Of a DNA stretch of 64,000 nucleotides, positions 35,348 to 47,689 are shown one piece after another. This stretch comes from Micropterus salmoides (Eukaryota; Chordata; Actinopteri; Centrarchiformes; Centrarchidae): assembly GCF_014851395.1 (NCBI RefSeq), contig NW_024044459.1:6671100-6735099 (forward strand), written 5' to 3'. The notes under the pieces are model-generated. The model was not told the DNA's origin. It made no database searches and saw nothing but the letters and a program-made list of their open reading frames with translations. A program made the position numbers and the translations under genes. Within the stretch, counting starts at the first letter, position 1. Each line of letters begins with the position of its first letter.

Positions 35348-37622
35348 ATGATATTCCACTATAGTCCTTAAATGTATGAAACACACCAAGCTAAGGCCGT
35401 TTCTTTTTGTTTAACATTCTGTGTTTGTCAGATTGGTTCCACTGTGTTGTTTCCATCACTTTATCACAGAAAAGCAATTTCAAAGTCAAACAAAGGGCCT
35501 GTTCATTATAGGTGATAACGAACTCATTTTAAGATTGATTAAAGAAAGACTTTAGCAGCTGAATGTATAGAGGGTATGCGTTGACACTTCCCCTTCCGGA
35601 ACACGCTGGACTGAGTGGCAAAATATCTGTTACCATGGCTGCATTTAGCAAACCAAGAGTAAAACAAGTGATTATTTGCATAAATTAAAGGCATTCGGAC
35701 TCGACGGTGATCCTTACTGCTTACCAAGGAACCAGTGATCCAGCTCTTTCCCACTTTAGATGTGATGTTTGTGTTTTAGCTGATTCAAGCTAACACTGCT
35801 GCTCATCTTTCTGCCACTCAGTGAGTGTAACTGCGTTCTGTGACATCATGCGCATACCCTCTATTGAATTGACCAAGGGTTTGTTTTATTGCATATGAAT
35901 TCAACTTTTATAAATTTATATAATATGTAAAATAAGTTAATAAAAAGTTGATATCATTAATTTAAAGGAGAGCATCTAGGCTATTTTTGCTGAACACTTT
36001 CATGATTGTATGCGCATGTAGAAAATGTTTGAGCTTGAGGTCTCCCTCATTTTCCAGTCAGCTTTGTAGCACCTGTTTAAGCAGGGGCAAAAAATCATTG
36101 TTTTTAGCGCAGAGTTTGGTGACCTCACGTAATTACTCACATTACAGACTTACTTTGGGATATCTACTTTAAGAGATTTTAGGTATTATTTCATATTTAG
36201 ACTATGCTTTAGAAAGATACAGTAGCTTCCTCAGCTGACTACTGCTACTTACTGATGTACTTCATGATTAATGAACTTGTCCTCCAAAGAACCAAGTGAG
36301 CTAGACAAGAATTGATCATACTAGCTGGCTAATATGATAGCCCACATTAATAAATCACATATGAAAAACAAGGCCCAGGCCTATTTTTATCCTCTCTATC
36401 TGGCAAAACGTTATAGTTAAAGTGCCTCATTAAATACTCATTTTGACTGAAGAAAATGACATGGATGGAGCATATGTTCAAATCCTTTAATTACAACATA
36501 ATAAATGCAGCTCTATGTGTAATAAAAAATAAAGTTTGTGGTTTAAAACGCCCTGTTCTGACCAAAGAGCACAGTCAGGAAGAGATCACTTATCAGAGGT
36601 TCAGAGAAGTAAAATCTTTCATTTAAATAACAATTATGTCTGGTTTGAAAAGAGTAGTGCAAAAACATAATAGACACAATACCAAAATTAACAAATAATT
36701 ATGAGCAAATAACCTTCTGCTTTCTTTCAGCAGAACATTATCGAGTCAAATATTATACCTTTGTTCTGCCACATGAACAAACATGGAATATCCATCAATC
36801 CAGCAAGTTACCACGACACCAAAACACACAAGATGCCCCCCCCCCCGCCCCCCGCCCCGTGAAATGAATGTTCAAGTGTCAGTAGGTCAATCCACTCTCC
36901 TTTTACAGGCAGCAGGCAGACTGTGTTCCATAGACAGACTATGGAATATTGCATTGAATTAGTTGTCTTTTGATGCGCATGTCAGGGCATTAATTACCTG
37001 AGACTCTTAAAAACACAACTACTTCCTTTATTCCCTGTTGATAAAATCATCAGAAAAAAAAGTGACTGAGAGGTGAGTTAGGATTTTTTTTTAAAGGCAA
37101 GTGTAGGTGATGTTTCAGACTGAACAGAACAAATAGATTTGATATACTAAATGTTGGCATCATCAGCCCTGAATTATGTGCACACTACTTCCTGTTAATT
37201 CCTATTGTATGTCATGATTCCCACATTTCATCCACTGTAGTTTCACAAGTACTCAACAGTTAAGAGATTTCAACAGCTCCAATACATGAGCAACCACAGT
37301 AATTAAAATTTAACACACGCAATAAAATTCATGTGAACGCATCTGCTCATCTCAAAAAGGGAGGGGGAGAGAAAACACAGATTGCTGAACCTCCCACCTC
37401 CTTCACAGATCGAGCATTGCTGACTGTGTAAGAGGGAATAAGAGCGGTGATTCTGCAGTACTTTTCATGTGAGCAGTTGGGCTTATTAGCACCGGAGAGT
37501 AAGGCCCGGGGGATCTGCAACAACAGGATGAGCCACTAGTCCAAGACTGTTGACCTGCAGCATCATGCCACTATAATGATGAGCCGAAGAAGAGTGAAAT
37601 CCAAATTCACCATCACAGTCCA
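35348..37622. other. Convergent upb1/gucd1 intergenic region with both 3' UTRs
   Basis: Non-coding and AT-rich. Candidate polyA signals: AATAAA for upb1 at 35939-35944 and, on the minus strand for gucd1, at 37032-37027. A poly-C tract lies at 36836-36859. No gene recognised. Confidence 0.6.
36836..36859. repeat. Poly-C / poly-G tract
   Basis: Twelve Cs, then G, six Cs, G, four Cs. On the minus strand this is three G-runs, the longest able to supply two, so a G-quadruplex is conceivable. Confidence 0.85.
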
Positions 37623-40345
37623 TCAACTCTCCTTAAAGATGAACAGGATATCCTCATCTGTCCCATAGCTCCGCCGAGCCTCCTCAAAGTTACTGATGCT
37701 GGTGCAGCACACCCCTGATTAAAACACACGTGCACACAAACACACAGTCAAAAGATATAACTTTCTTCCATTTTTAGCTCCCATCAGTCTGTTGTCTGTG
37801 GTCGGTCCACCACAACAAAACAAGCATTAGATGAATGCCATGAAATTTGGTACAAACATTCATGGTTCCTAGATAATTACTTTGGTGATCCCTTGACTTT
37901 CCCTCTAGCGCCGCCATGAGGTTCACATTTGGTGTTTTGTGTGAAATGCCAACAACTATCTGATTGCCATGAAGTTCAGACATCTATGTCCCCCAAAGGA
38001 TGAGTTTTAATAGGTGCTTTCGACTTGATAGTCGGAGCTGCAGGCGACTGCAGGGATGGGGAGTAAAAACGGCGCTGTCAAGTCCGACACGATCGACCTG
38101 TGTGAGCTTAGGCTTGTGCAGACTACATGACTTTCAGCGTCGGCTGATGGCCGTGCTGTTCAGACTACACAACTTGCCAACTTGTGACGGGAGTCTTGAA
38201 GTCGTTGTGGTGTTCACACTACGCGACTGATCAGTGACAGGGACACACACTACACGAGCTGACAAGGACTCTGTCACCCGACGCTGGACACACGTGAAAT
38301 GTGAAACGTGAAATGTGGCGAAACTACACAGGAAACAGCTGTTGTCTGTTATCAGAAAGATACCAATACCAAAGACAAAAAATATGGGTGAAAGAATGGA
38401 TTAGCACATGCAGGTAGCAGGGATTGTCTGAGCTACAGAGAGAGCTGGAGGGGAGTAAAAAGTGTTTTGCGGTGAAAAAGTAGCTGCCTGCTCTCATTGG
38501 CTGGATGTGGATGTTGAGTCGGCCAACTCCAGATTAAAGATTGAAAATTTGGCATGCTAGATATCTGGCAGATGTCGGCGTTGTGTCACAAATGTGTCGG
38601 GGAGCCGTTTTGATGCATCGTTGAGTAGTTCACACTTAAGGATTGGCAACCGACAATCTACCGCTGATTTACTCCCGATCACAGCCTGACGATCGCTGAG
38701 ATCTCTGACCGGGCAAATCGGGCGAAAAATCGTGTAGTGTGAACTAGGCTTTAGTCTTGTTATGCAATGCAAATTGACTGATGATTTTGCATCAATTAAA
38801 CTTTGTATTTTTAATCCTAAATTATTTAAAATTACAAATACGTCTTTCAAGTAGTGAGAGCCCAATGGTGAGGTCTTCATATTGTTTGTTTGGTCTGACC
38901 AATATTCCAAAAGCCAAACTGTTATTCAATTAACTAACGTTAACATCTAAAATGGAGAAACTACAAATTGCAAATGCATTTATGACCTGATGGATGATTT
39001 AGAAAATTACGAGTTTCAAAAGTGTTGCCATTTATTTTTCTGTTGATTAACTTATTGATTAATCCATTAATTGTTTCAGTGCTAATTTAAAAAGAAACCT
39101 AAAATCCCTTTAATTATTTCAAAAAAGACAACAGGCATCCAAGTCCTGGTGTAATTTCTAACACTTCATGGCATTATACTTTAAAACCAGTGACATTTAG
39201 TTTTAGAATGACTGTTTTTTCTTTGAAATAAACTTCTGCCACATTGTGCTTGTGCTCTGGACACATACGATTACTCACGGTCAGAATATGCAGGATTGTT
39301 GTAGAAAATACAGCCAGTGGTCCTGTTGAAGCCGCACACTACCACAAAGTGACCCTGGTACTCCGGCTTCCTGCAGAAACACTTCTGACCCACGGGCAGG
39401 AAGCAGCAGTACTTCACAGGCGAGGAGCAGAGTTCACAAGTCAAGACGACAGCGTTGACCAGCACTATGGCAACGTGGCCCTGCTCCAGATGAGACTGGA
39501 TTTCCTGAACCGTCACAGAACTACAGAAAGATAACCACAGATACATTTCAGGTGTTAGATTTACTTTGTCCAAGGTGGACTGTCCAAGTTAATAAGAATT
39601 AACGGGAAACTCACCATTTCTTCATCACCACACCTTTGCTATCTGCTTTAAGGAAGAGCTCGTTCACTCTGTCTTCTTCTGTTTCAAAGTGTTTCTTGTA
39701 AAAGGACTGCAAATCATACAAAAAGACAATGAAGAAATTATTACACACCAAAACTAGAAATAAAATCAGTATCTGTACTGATCGCTTACTCAGCAAAGTA
39801 CCTGATTCCTAAATCCCTTATCAACGCCCAGAGTCTGTGTGCAAAAGCAGTGTTTGATTCCTAGATGGCACATGAGGTAGGCCAGGTCAATAGTCCACAC
39901 ACTCTCTGTCAGCTTCAGCTCCCAGCATGCTCTCTGAAACTCCTCATCACTGACTGGATGGAGGTACCTGCAAGAATCGGACAGTTCCAGACTGTGACTC
40001 CCCGTGGGTTAACTGTAGTGCACCTGTGTTACACCACACAGGTCAAGCGGGTGCATGCAACTAGGTAGTACAGTTTAAATGTCATCGAGAGGTTTTATTA
40101 AAAGACATTTGGCCGAGTACACAATGCAAAAACATTGGCACTTACTTCAGGACCATCCTGGAGCAGGCTAACCCACAGTCCCAGTGGTACAGCTGCCGAA
40201 TGACAGGTACATTCAGCAAGACGGCATCCTCTGAGGAAACCGGAGTGGGGTTAATATTAAACACTTGAACAACGTTTCATTAACGATGCTACCAAAAAAT
40301 GTTGGCTCAAAGTATTAAGCCAGTATGGCGTCACTCACCTGTCAT
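37623..40345 (-). CDS. gucd1: Guanylyl cyclase domain-containing protein 1, six coding exons, 227 aa
   Basis: Small protein of uncertain biochemical role, conserved from plants to vertebrates. Exons in order of transcription: 40345-40339, 40230-40146, 39967-39802, 39706-39615, 39520-39279, 37714-37623 (TGA), all phases consistent. Only ATG ACA G lies in the first coding exon. Key parts: VIRQLYHWDCGLACSRMVL (residues 13-31), FCTQTLGVDKGFRNQSF, a Cys-rich segment with ELCSSPVKYCCF, YQGHFVVVCGFN (171-182), IFYNNPAY (188-195), and the end SYGTDEDILFIFKES. Cys25 with His174 and Asn191/192 resembles the layout of papain-like peptidases, whereas the name comes from a cyclase assignment in plants. 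It is tail-to-tail with upb1 as in human. A decayed LINE starts ~370 bp upstream of the ATG. Confidence 0.93.
37770..38030. repeat. Dispersed fish repeat in the last gucd1 intron
   Basis: Words such as GCCATGAAATTTGGTACAAA and TTTGGTGATCCCTTGACTTT mark a family I recognise as high-copy in teleosts. Boundaries are approximate and the class is unknown to me. Confidence 0.5.
38108..38756. mobile_element. MITE in the last gucd1 intron
   Basis: The right end AGTGTGAACTAGGCTTTAG and the left end AGGCTTGTGCAGACTACATG are related as inverted sequences. The interior repeats variants of CACACTACACGA. It has no transposase and is interpreted as a non-autonomous DNA element with decayed ends. Confidence 0.55.
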
Positions 40346-40711
40346 TCTGTTGTATTCTTGCTCAGACCAACTAGCTAACTGAAGACAAGCTGGTCAGTGT
40401 TGTTTACAGCACTTACGCCGGGGGTGGGTTTCCTCATCGATGCTGACTAGAAGAAACCAGCTGCCCAACTGCGAGTTTAGCTGTCAGGCTAACACAGTAT
40501 TAACTAGACTGCTGGCCGGTTCGTTGCTTATCAAGGCTAGTTCCTCGATGTACACCACTGCTAGACGTGCATTACTAACGTTAGTTAACGAACCAAAAGC
40601 TGGATACAAGTTATAAAAATCCTATTTTAGCACGTTTATTTTTTTTTTAACTATGCCTCTGTCTAAAAGCTCTTCTGCTTCCCCTCCCTGTTAGCTAGCA
40701 TGCTGAGAAGC

Positions 40712-41650
40712 CGTTTCTTCTTCTTTTGATTTGATTGGCGGTTGGCAACCAGCATTTAGGAGCATTACTGCCATCTACCGGACTGGAGTGACAGATGATT
40801 TGCAGACTAGCCAAAAACGAAAAAAACTAACAAACAAACAAATAAACAAAAAAATTAAAACCTATATCCTCTCTATTAATTCCGTATCCTTCAGATATTT
40901 CATGAGGTTCTTAGATATTCCACATGCTTTATCCCCAAGGATGTTCTCGACAGTGAAAGTAAGCTTAGCTTTCTCTACAACTGCTGCTATTTTCCTCCTC
41001 GCCTCCACATAGCCCCTACACTCAACCAGCACATGTTGTATTGTCTCTAAACTATTACATTTTGCACAGTATCCAGTTAGGCGTTTACCTATTTTATAAA
41101 GTGAATGGTACTGGCACTGTGTGTCCTCTCCTTAGACGGGTACTGTCTCTGTCTTCTGGCACGCACCCAGTTTTCTTCCCAGACCAACATGATTCTGTAT
41201 ACTGTAAAGATCTCTTCCAGTTTCATTTAGTTCCCAGTATTCTTGCCATATTTTTTGCATTTTAATGACTGTTTTAGCTTCAGATTTACTTAGCAGAACT
41301 TGCATGTCAACTGACTTTGATTTAAGTGCTTGTTTTGCAAGAATATCAGCGTCTTCATTTTCCTCTACCCCTACATGGGCAGGAACCCAAACAAAGCAGA
41401 CAGTCAGTCCCTTATGATACATTCTATACAGAGAATGAGGGATACTAAATACCAGATCTAGCCTACAGGACTTAATAGATTAAATACTGGTGAGCGCTAC
41501 TCAGCTATCTGATGCAATGACCACCTTGCCTTCATTATTTTCTTCTACCTACTGCAATGCTATCAAAATGGCTATAAGCTCAACTGTATATACTGACAGA
41601 TGATCTCTTTTAAAGGCCTATTTTGTTTGCTGGGATGTACATGGCAGCTC
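40712..41650 (-). mobile_element. 5'-truncated LINE with RNase H domain, between gucd1 and the P2X gene
   Basis: On the minus strand the region reads an RNase H domain followed by a 3' UTR ending in GAAGAAGAAACG near 40712. The catalytic Glu region (TVELIAILIALQ) and Asp region (VIASDS) lie at about 41520-41600. The C-terminal motif FVWVPAHVGVEENEDADILA is at 41400-41330. Stop codons interrupt it, so it is dead. An RNase H domain points to an I-type clade of non-LTR elements. Confidence 0.8.
41132..41422 (-). pseudogene. RNase H C-terminal remnant of the LINE
   Basis: A 96-codon open stretch with WVPAHVGVEENEDADILAKQ, the RNase H His/Asp motif, followed by the usual retrotransposon C-terminus ending in YWELNETGRDLYSIQ. 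Stops just upstream separate it from the rest of the domain. Confidence 0.8.
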
Positions 41651-41824
41651 CAGTACGTGGTACAGGGGAGTCATCTTTCATCTGTGACTGAGACTAAAAG
41701 GTATTTTCTAACATATGTTACACTCAGTCTTTACATTTACACATTTAATCAGTTTTATTGAAGAATTCAAATGATGAAAAACTTTTATTTCAGTTTTTTT
41801 AGAGCAGGTTCAGATGTGACCATG

Positions 41825-44800
41825 CTACTGGGTTCCGTAGCTGGTGCCCACAGACATCTGTATTATAAAAATAGAAAGAAACAGATTAACTGTGGAGCAA
41901 TGATTGAATTGCTGCCAGCAATGAGACATGTAAAATGTGAAACTGATAGATTAGTCACTTACTGAGTGGGTGTCAGTCTCCTCATTTAGAAATGAGACTT
42001 TATGTTTTTTGTAAAGATCTCTTTTTCTCGCGAATGTCATCATAACCCAGTCGGTAACTTTGGGAACCTGTGGAAAAACACTATTATGAGTATTTCTTTG
42101 TATAACTGACTTTTTATCATGTTTCAAGTGCAGGGCTGAAAATGTCTACTCACCAAACCGAGCAATGCTAATGCTGCACCCAAGTTCACTATGGTTGGTA
42201 CAATTCCAAATTGTCCTGCCTGCAAGATAAATGAACCCTCAGGTATTGTCAAAGCAAAGAGAACACACACATTTTGCTGATGAAGTCATTGCAATTTCAA
42301 GATTTATTTAGGCCTCACAGTTCCAAATACAAGGACTTCAAACCGGATCCCGTATGCTTTGATTAATGTTCTAGTTTCCGCTCCATCTGGGGTCTTGTAG
42401 TATTTTGCAAACCTAAAAGCAGGGTTTTTAAAATCAAATTTTCAGCTTAATCTATTTATTAGTAACATTTACATTGACCCTCCATGATTGTGCACTGTAG
42501 TGGGGCACCTTGTTGTGGGATCATACAGTTGGGGTCTCACCCTGCTGTGTGGTCCCACATTAGATGCAGCACTTTACTGCACTGACTAGGCTTTCAATGC
42601 ATTAAATTGTAGTTGATTGCATAGAATAGCACTTTAAACTGCATAACTTAACATCTTGCACTTTACAACAGACTTTATTAACTAGCTCATGATCTGCAGA
42701 GTGAAGCATAATGACTGTCTTCTATATTGTGTATTGTAGTATACCTTCTATTGTTTTATTATGTTGTCCTCTTTTGTATTGACCTTAGTAATGACCTGCC
42801 AGGGACTACAGATGGAAATTTATCTTCTGGCTAAATCCGGCATATTTATGTTGATGCAAAACTAAAATGTTCATTAATGTGCACTGTCCCTTTTAAAAAA
42901 AAAAAAGCATTTGTTGGAAATAGTTTCACCTGAAGTTGTGTCCAGGGGCCACATTATTGACAGGATTTTTATTGTCCAGCCTGCGGAAGCTGTATTTGGG
43001 GTAACACTTCCCTGCCCACCAGTCCAGGTCACAGCTCCAGTCAATAATAATACCTAGGACACCACCCTTTACAAACATAATTAAATGTTGAAAAACAAAT
43101 TCACGATCCAATTTTGTGGAAGTGAAAGACAAATTTGACACCTTAACCAACTGTAGTTTCAAAGACTTGACAACTGAAATTTAACAGAGATATGAGATAA
43201 GGGATAAATTATACAGTGATGAACATTTTTTAAAATGGGTGTGTTATCCAGTATCTCACAAAAGTGCAGCATGTATAACAGTGTAAATGTGCTGTCCCCT
43301 CAAAATAACACATCAGACAGACCGCTGGCAACAAAAGTGAGTACACCCCTAATTGAAAATGTCCTAATTGGGCCCAATTAGCCATTTTCCCTCCTCTGTG
43401 TCATGTGACTTGTTGGTGTTACAAGGTCTCAGGTGTAAATGGGAAGCAGGTGTGTTAAATTTGGTGTTCTCTCTCACACTCCCTCATACTGGTCACTGGA
43501 AGTTCAACATGGCACCAAGAACTCTGAGGATCTGAAAAAAAGAATGGTTGCTCTACATAAAGATGGCCTAGGCTAAAAGAAGATTGTCAAGACCCTGAAA
43601 CTGCAGCACGGTGGCCAAGATCATACAGCGGTTCAACAGGACAGGTTCCACTCAGAACATGCCACACCATGGCTGACAATCAGGTAAGCAGGTGAGGAGT
43701 ACAAAGACAAGTGTGTCTTGCCTACAGTAAAGCATGGTGGTGGGAGTGTCATGGACTGGGGCTGCATGAGTGCTGCCGGCACTGGGGAGCTACAGTTCAC
43801 TGAGGGAACCATGAATGCCAACATGTACTGTGACATACTGAAGCAGAGCATGATCCCCTCCCTTCGGACACTGGGCTGCAGGGCAGTATTTGCAACATGA
43901 TAAAGACCCCAAACACACCTCCAAGACGACCACTGCCTTGCTAAAGAAGCTGAGGCTGAAGCTGGTGGCCACACAAAATGTGGGCGCATTTTGGACATTT
44001 TCACTTAGGGGTGTACTCACTTAGTTGCCAGCAGTTTAGAAATTAATGGCTGTGTGATGTGTTATTTTGAGGGGACATCAAATTTACACTATTATACAAG
44101 CTGTTCACTCATTTCTTCAGTGTTGTTACATGAAAAGATATAATAAAATATTTACAAAAATGTGAGGGGTGTACTCGCTTTTGTGAGATACTGTATTTCA
44201 TTCTGGGCGTACCTTCACAGCCATGTCTTGAAAGTCCTCTCCGGCCTCGGAAACGATGTGTTTGAGACGGAATATTGGGCAGTGAGGGTCCGTTGTACGA
44301 CTGAACTCACACCTCTTCAGGTAGGAGGAGTTAATATGTGGCAGTATGTTTCTTCTGAGGGAGCAAAGAAGATGTACAGTACATTTGATATAATGACACA
44401 CAATAAAACAGTGTGTTTGCATATGCTGTACTGATAAGAGCACACGCCTCTCACATTACACATCTTTCTTTCACATTCAGAAACACTGACCCGTGAAAGT
44501 TGAACTTGGGGTATGTTATGCTGTTTTTGATCAGCACCGTGAAGTTCTCTGCTGCAGCCAGCAGTGCACGTCTGTGGGACAGGAAAACAACTTGGCAAGC
44601 CATATCTACATTATACTCTAACTAATTATTAACACTACTAAGGCAGTGCATATGTTCTTACTTAGGCAGCTTAGTGTCAATTTCAAGAGGGCACCATGAG
44701 AGCACTTCACATGTCCGGACAGTTGTGGTATAGTTCTCGCACAGCCCTGTCTGTATACCTGAGTGGAAAATAAATGTCAGGTGGTGTTTGCTGTACATTT

Positions 44801-46530
44801 ACAGCTGATGTATTAACATACATCAGTCTGATGCTACTTAATGAGGAAGGCCTACCATTGCCTCGAGGACTGCTGTGGCCCTCTATACAGTCACAGTCAT
44901 CTACACAAGTAGTTGATGGGTTTGGAAGCTGGAGGAGAAATGAGTGTTAATCTGTCAACTGTTTTGACCCCCTTAGCTAGTGGCAAGGTATACATCCATA
45001 TCAGAATAACTTTTTAGTAGTCATTGGCTTGAGCAAATTGCTGTTTATCCATTTGTAACATTCTATGATTTCCATAACCAGAGGGAACCCCGGGTGCTAC
45101 ATTATAGAGAGTTCAGAAGTCACTTTATGCTACACAACAGCAGCCCTGGCACTCAACTAACTCAACTTTAGCAGGCTGGACGTGACGATGGTCAAAAACA
45201 ACATGAGAAGATTTATGGTGCAAATGTCTTCATTTATATGAAGAGAAACAAAAAATTCAGCTGGCAGGTGACAATTTATAAATATAAAAATATTACAGAA
45301 TATATTGCAGTAGTCAGCTTAAGTTAATTTTTTTGGGGGACAATGCACATTTGTTTTTTTCTATATTTAAATTGCCTGTTTTCCTGATGTGCATATAAAC
45401 CTTTCTCAAAGCATTTTCATTTGTTAGTTTACATTTCTTGGTGCAAGCTATTTTACATTTTTCTGTCAGAGATCGCACGCCTGGTGGATGCATCGCAGTG
45501 GGGAATTGAACCCGGGTTTCTCACACCAAAGGCATGCGTCTTATCTACTACGCCATCACCACACCATGTTCTATTTTTCAGAACATTTTTAACAAATGCT
45601 TTTTACCATATTAGACTAAATTATTAATCTGTTTGTTGGGACAGTAATTGATAGATTAATCAATCATGCAAATAATCAGTGTTAATATATATAATAATAA
45701 TTAGCTGTAACTCTAGAAGAGTCTTAGAAATGACCCTAAACTCTAATGACATGTTGTCATTCAACAAAAAATGGTCACCCTAAAATTGTTTGAGCAGAAA
45801 CATCATCTGATGCCACATCACGCAGCATCAGTGACTCACCTCAGGGCAACGTGACTGGGTTTGATGGGGGGTAACAACCATGTTTGTTACTACAAAGAAT
45901 GAATTATCACCCTGTTAAACAGAAGAAAAGCACAGATGTCACAAGTCAATGAAAAACTCACTGTACTCGCTGTCATGTAGCTGAACAAATTGTGTAGATC
46001 AGTTTTTCACAATTGCCATGTCATATTATACCGGGAACGATAAGTTAAGTTGTAGAGAGGTTATAAAGTTTGTGTGCGCGTTTTTGTAATAAAGATGAAA
46101 TATATATGTACCTGAGGTGGGATAACATAATCAGCAACATCCCAAAATCGGGGGTCCATGTCAGACGTGTTGGTGAAGGCAAAACCTTTCACTTTGGTGG
46201 TGACGGTACTGATGACAGAGTCTTTCTCCTGGTAGGCCTTCCGCACCACACACACATACCTGCAGGTTAACAGCAGAAGGAAATATTAACAGTGCAATCA
46301 AACAATAACAAATCACCAGGAAGCTCATTATAATGGTATATCCACATTTTACCAAATCCCAACGCAGAACAGTGGCAACAGCTTTTTGTTACTCACCCCA
46401 CCACATACAGCAACACCAGAAGCTGGGCGAACCTGAAGACACATCCTACCCCTGTGTTTGGAATAACCAGTATTTTTGGTGTTTCATAATTTAACAGAAA
46501 GCTTTGGCAGCAGCCTGTAGTCTTGCCCAT
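41825..46530 (-). CDS. p2rx4: P2X4-type ATP-gated cation channel, 12 exons, 393 aa
   Basis: Trimeric plasma-membrane channel opened by extracellular ATP. Exons in order: 46530-46397, 46259-46112, 45911-45840, 44928-44856, 44758-44662, 44571-44491, 44354-44213, 43066-42930, 42412-42319, 42219-42154, 42067-41963, 41857-41825 (TAG); all phases agree. The N-terminus has the Y-x-T-x-K site (NYETPKI) and helix AQLLVLLYVVG. ATP-contact residues fall at the same numbers as in human P2X4: Lys67 and Lys69 (TTKVKG), Asn293-Phe-Arg295, Lys313 (LIKAYGIRF). The second helix is IVPTIVNLGAALALLGL, followed by the tail motif Y-x-x-x-K (LYKKHK). It is closest to P2X4 among the P2X proteins I can recall; fish have extra paralogs, so the exact symbol is provisional. 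Intron 7 carries a Tc1-like element. AATAAA lies just after the stop (41789-41784). Confidence 0.9.
43247..44195 (+). mobile_element. Internally deleted Tc1-like transposon in P2X intron 7
   Basis: Long inverted ends: CAGTATCTCACAAAAGTG on the left and CTTTTGTGAGATACTG with a TA on the right. Inner repeats match as well (GTGAGTACACCCCT against AGGGGTGTACTCACTTAG). A plus-strand transposase piece remains at 43718-43900 (KHGGGSVMDWGCMSAAGTG). At ~950 bp it is shorter than a usual 1.6 kb copy, and most of the transposase is gone. It is antisense to the host gene. Confidence 0.9.
45469..45565 (-). mobile_element. tRNA-like head of a SINE, reverse strand
   Basis: Read on the minus strand it gives GATGGCGTAGTAGATAAGAC, then AGAAACCCGGGTTCAATTCC (box B). 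It is the front half of the SINE whose back half lies at 4313-4470. It sits in P2X intron 3. Confidence 0.75.
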
Positions 46531-47629
46531 GGCTGCACTACACACCAGTGATGCACTGTGCAATAATGATGAGTGGACATGGCTGCACTTATTCATATCA
46601 TTGTATTCAAATCATATTCACAGCACAGACACATCTTTGGCCTCAGCATGATTTACATGTAGCAGGCATACTGACAAACCATATACTGATTAACAAGCTT
46701 ATATAGGCTGGAAAATAGCACTTTGTACACTTTCTACATTTTCTGATCACACTGAAAGTGGTGAGTCAGAGATGATGCAGTGCAAAAATAAGTTTGCATA
46801 GAGGTGGTGTGTTTCATAGTCACACGTTGGAAAGAGAAGGTGAATTTTATAACCACGTTTGATCTTTGCAGCACTGTTTCACTGATCCAGGGAACATTAA
46901 ACACATAAAGTAAGTTACATTTAACAATAAAAGAAGGCAGAGTGGAATTGCCATCATTTTAACATACTAATGGGAATCCTTGTCCTTTCACCAGTGAAAG
47001 GACCATAGTAATAACCATTATGTAAATGTATCTGTATAAATGTTACCTTGGTATTAAAGCATTTAGACCTTGTAACATTTGGCACTGTTAAGTAGCCATT
47101 AGTTAAATCCGGCCTGAGACTGCCATTTTGCCCATTTCGGCACATCTGCAGAGATATTAATTTATGTTTAATGTCAAGTAAACCTGCTAGATAAACTTAA
47201 CAATTTAAATAAGTACCAAATGTCACTTTGCTTTTTGTATATTTGAAGGTTTTGATTGATGGCTGTGTAATAGTCAAAAGCATAAACGATACATACTGTA
47301 GTAATGAATAATAAAGACATGTCTGTAGTATTATACTACTGTTCATGTGGAGGCAATATGAATATTTAACTCTTACATTATCAAGGCATACATGATACTA
47401 TATATTCATAAAGATGTGAATACGCCAAATACACCGCCAGATATAAAAATAAAATACATACATTTATGTGATACTCTGTTCAGTCAATTCAATTCAATTC
47501 AGTTATCTCATTGTGCATTCATAGTATTCAACACAGGACTGCTTGTTATGTAGTAGTCCCCTCCATTCCTTAGCTGATGCAGTCAGTCCACTTCTTGTCC
47601 CCAAACAGTCTCTAAGAAGCACTGACACA

Positions 47630-47689
47630 GGAGGAGGAGGAGGAGGAAGAGGAGGAGGAGGAGGAGGAAGAGGAGGAGGAGGAGGAGAT
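47630..47689. repeat. (GGA)n microsatellite
   Basis: About twenty GGA units with a few GAA interruptions. It yields repetitive false ORFs in all frames (poly-Gly, poly-Ser, poly-Pro/Leu). Confidence 0.95.
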
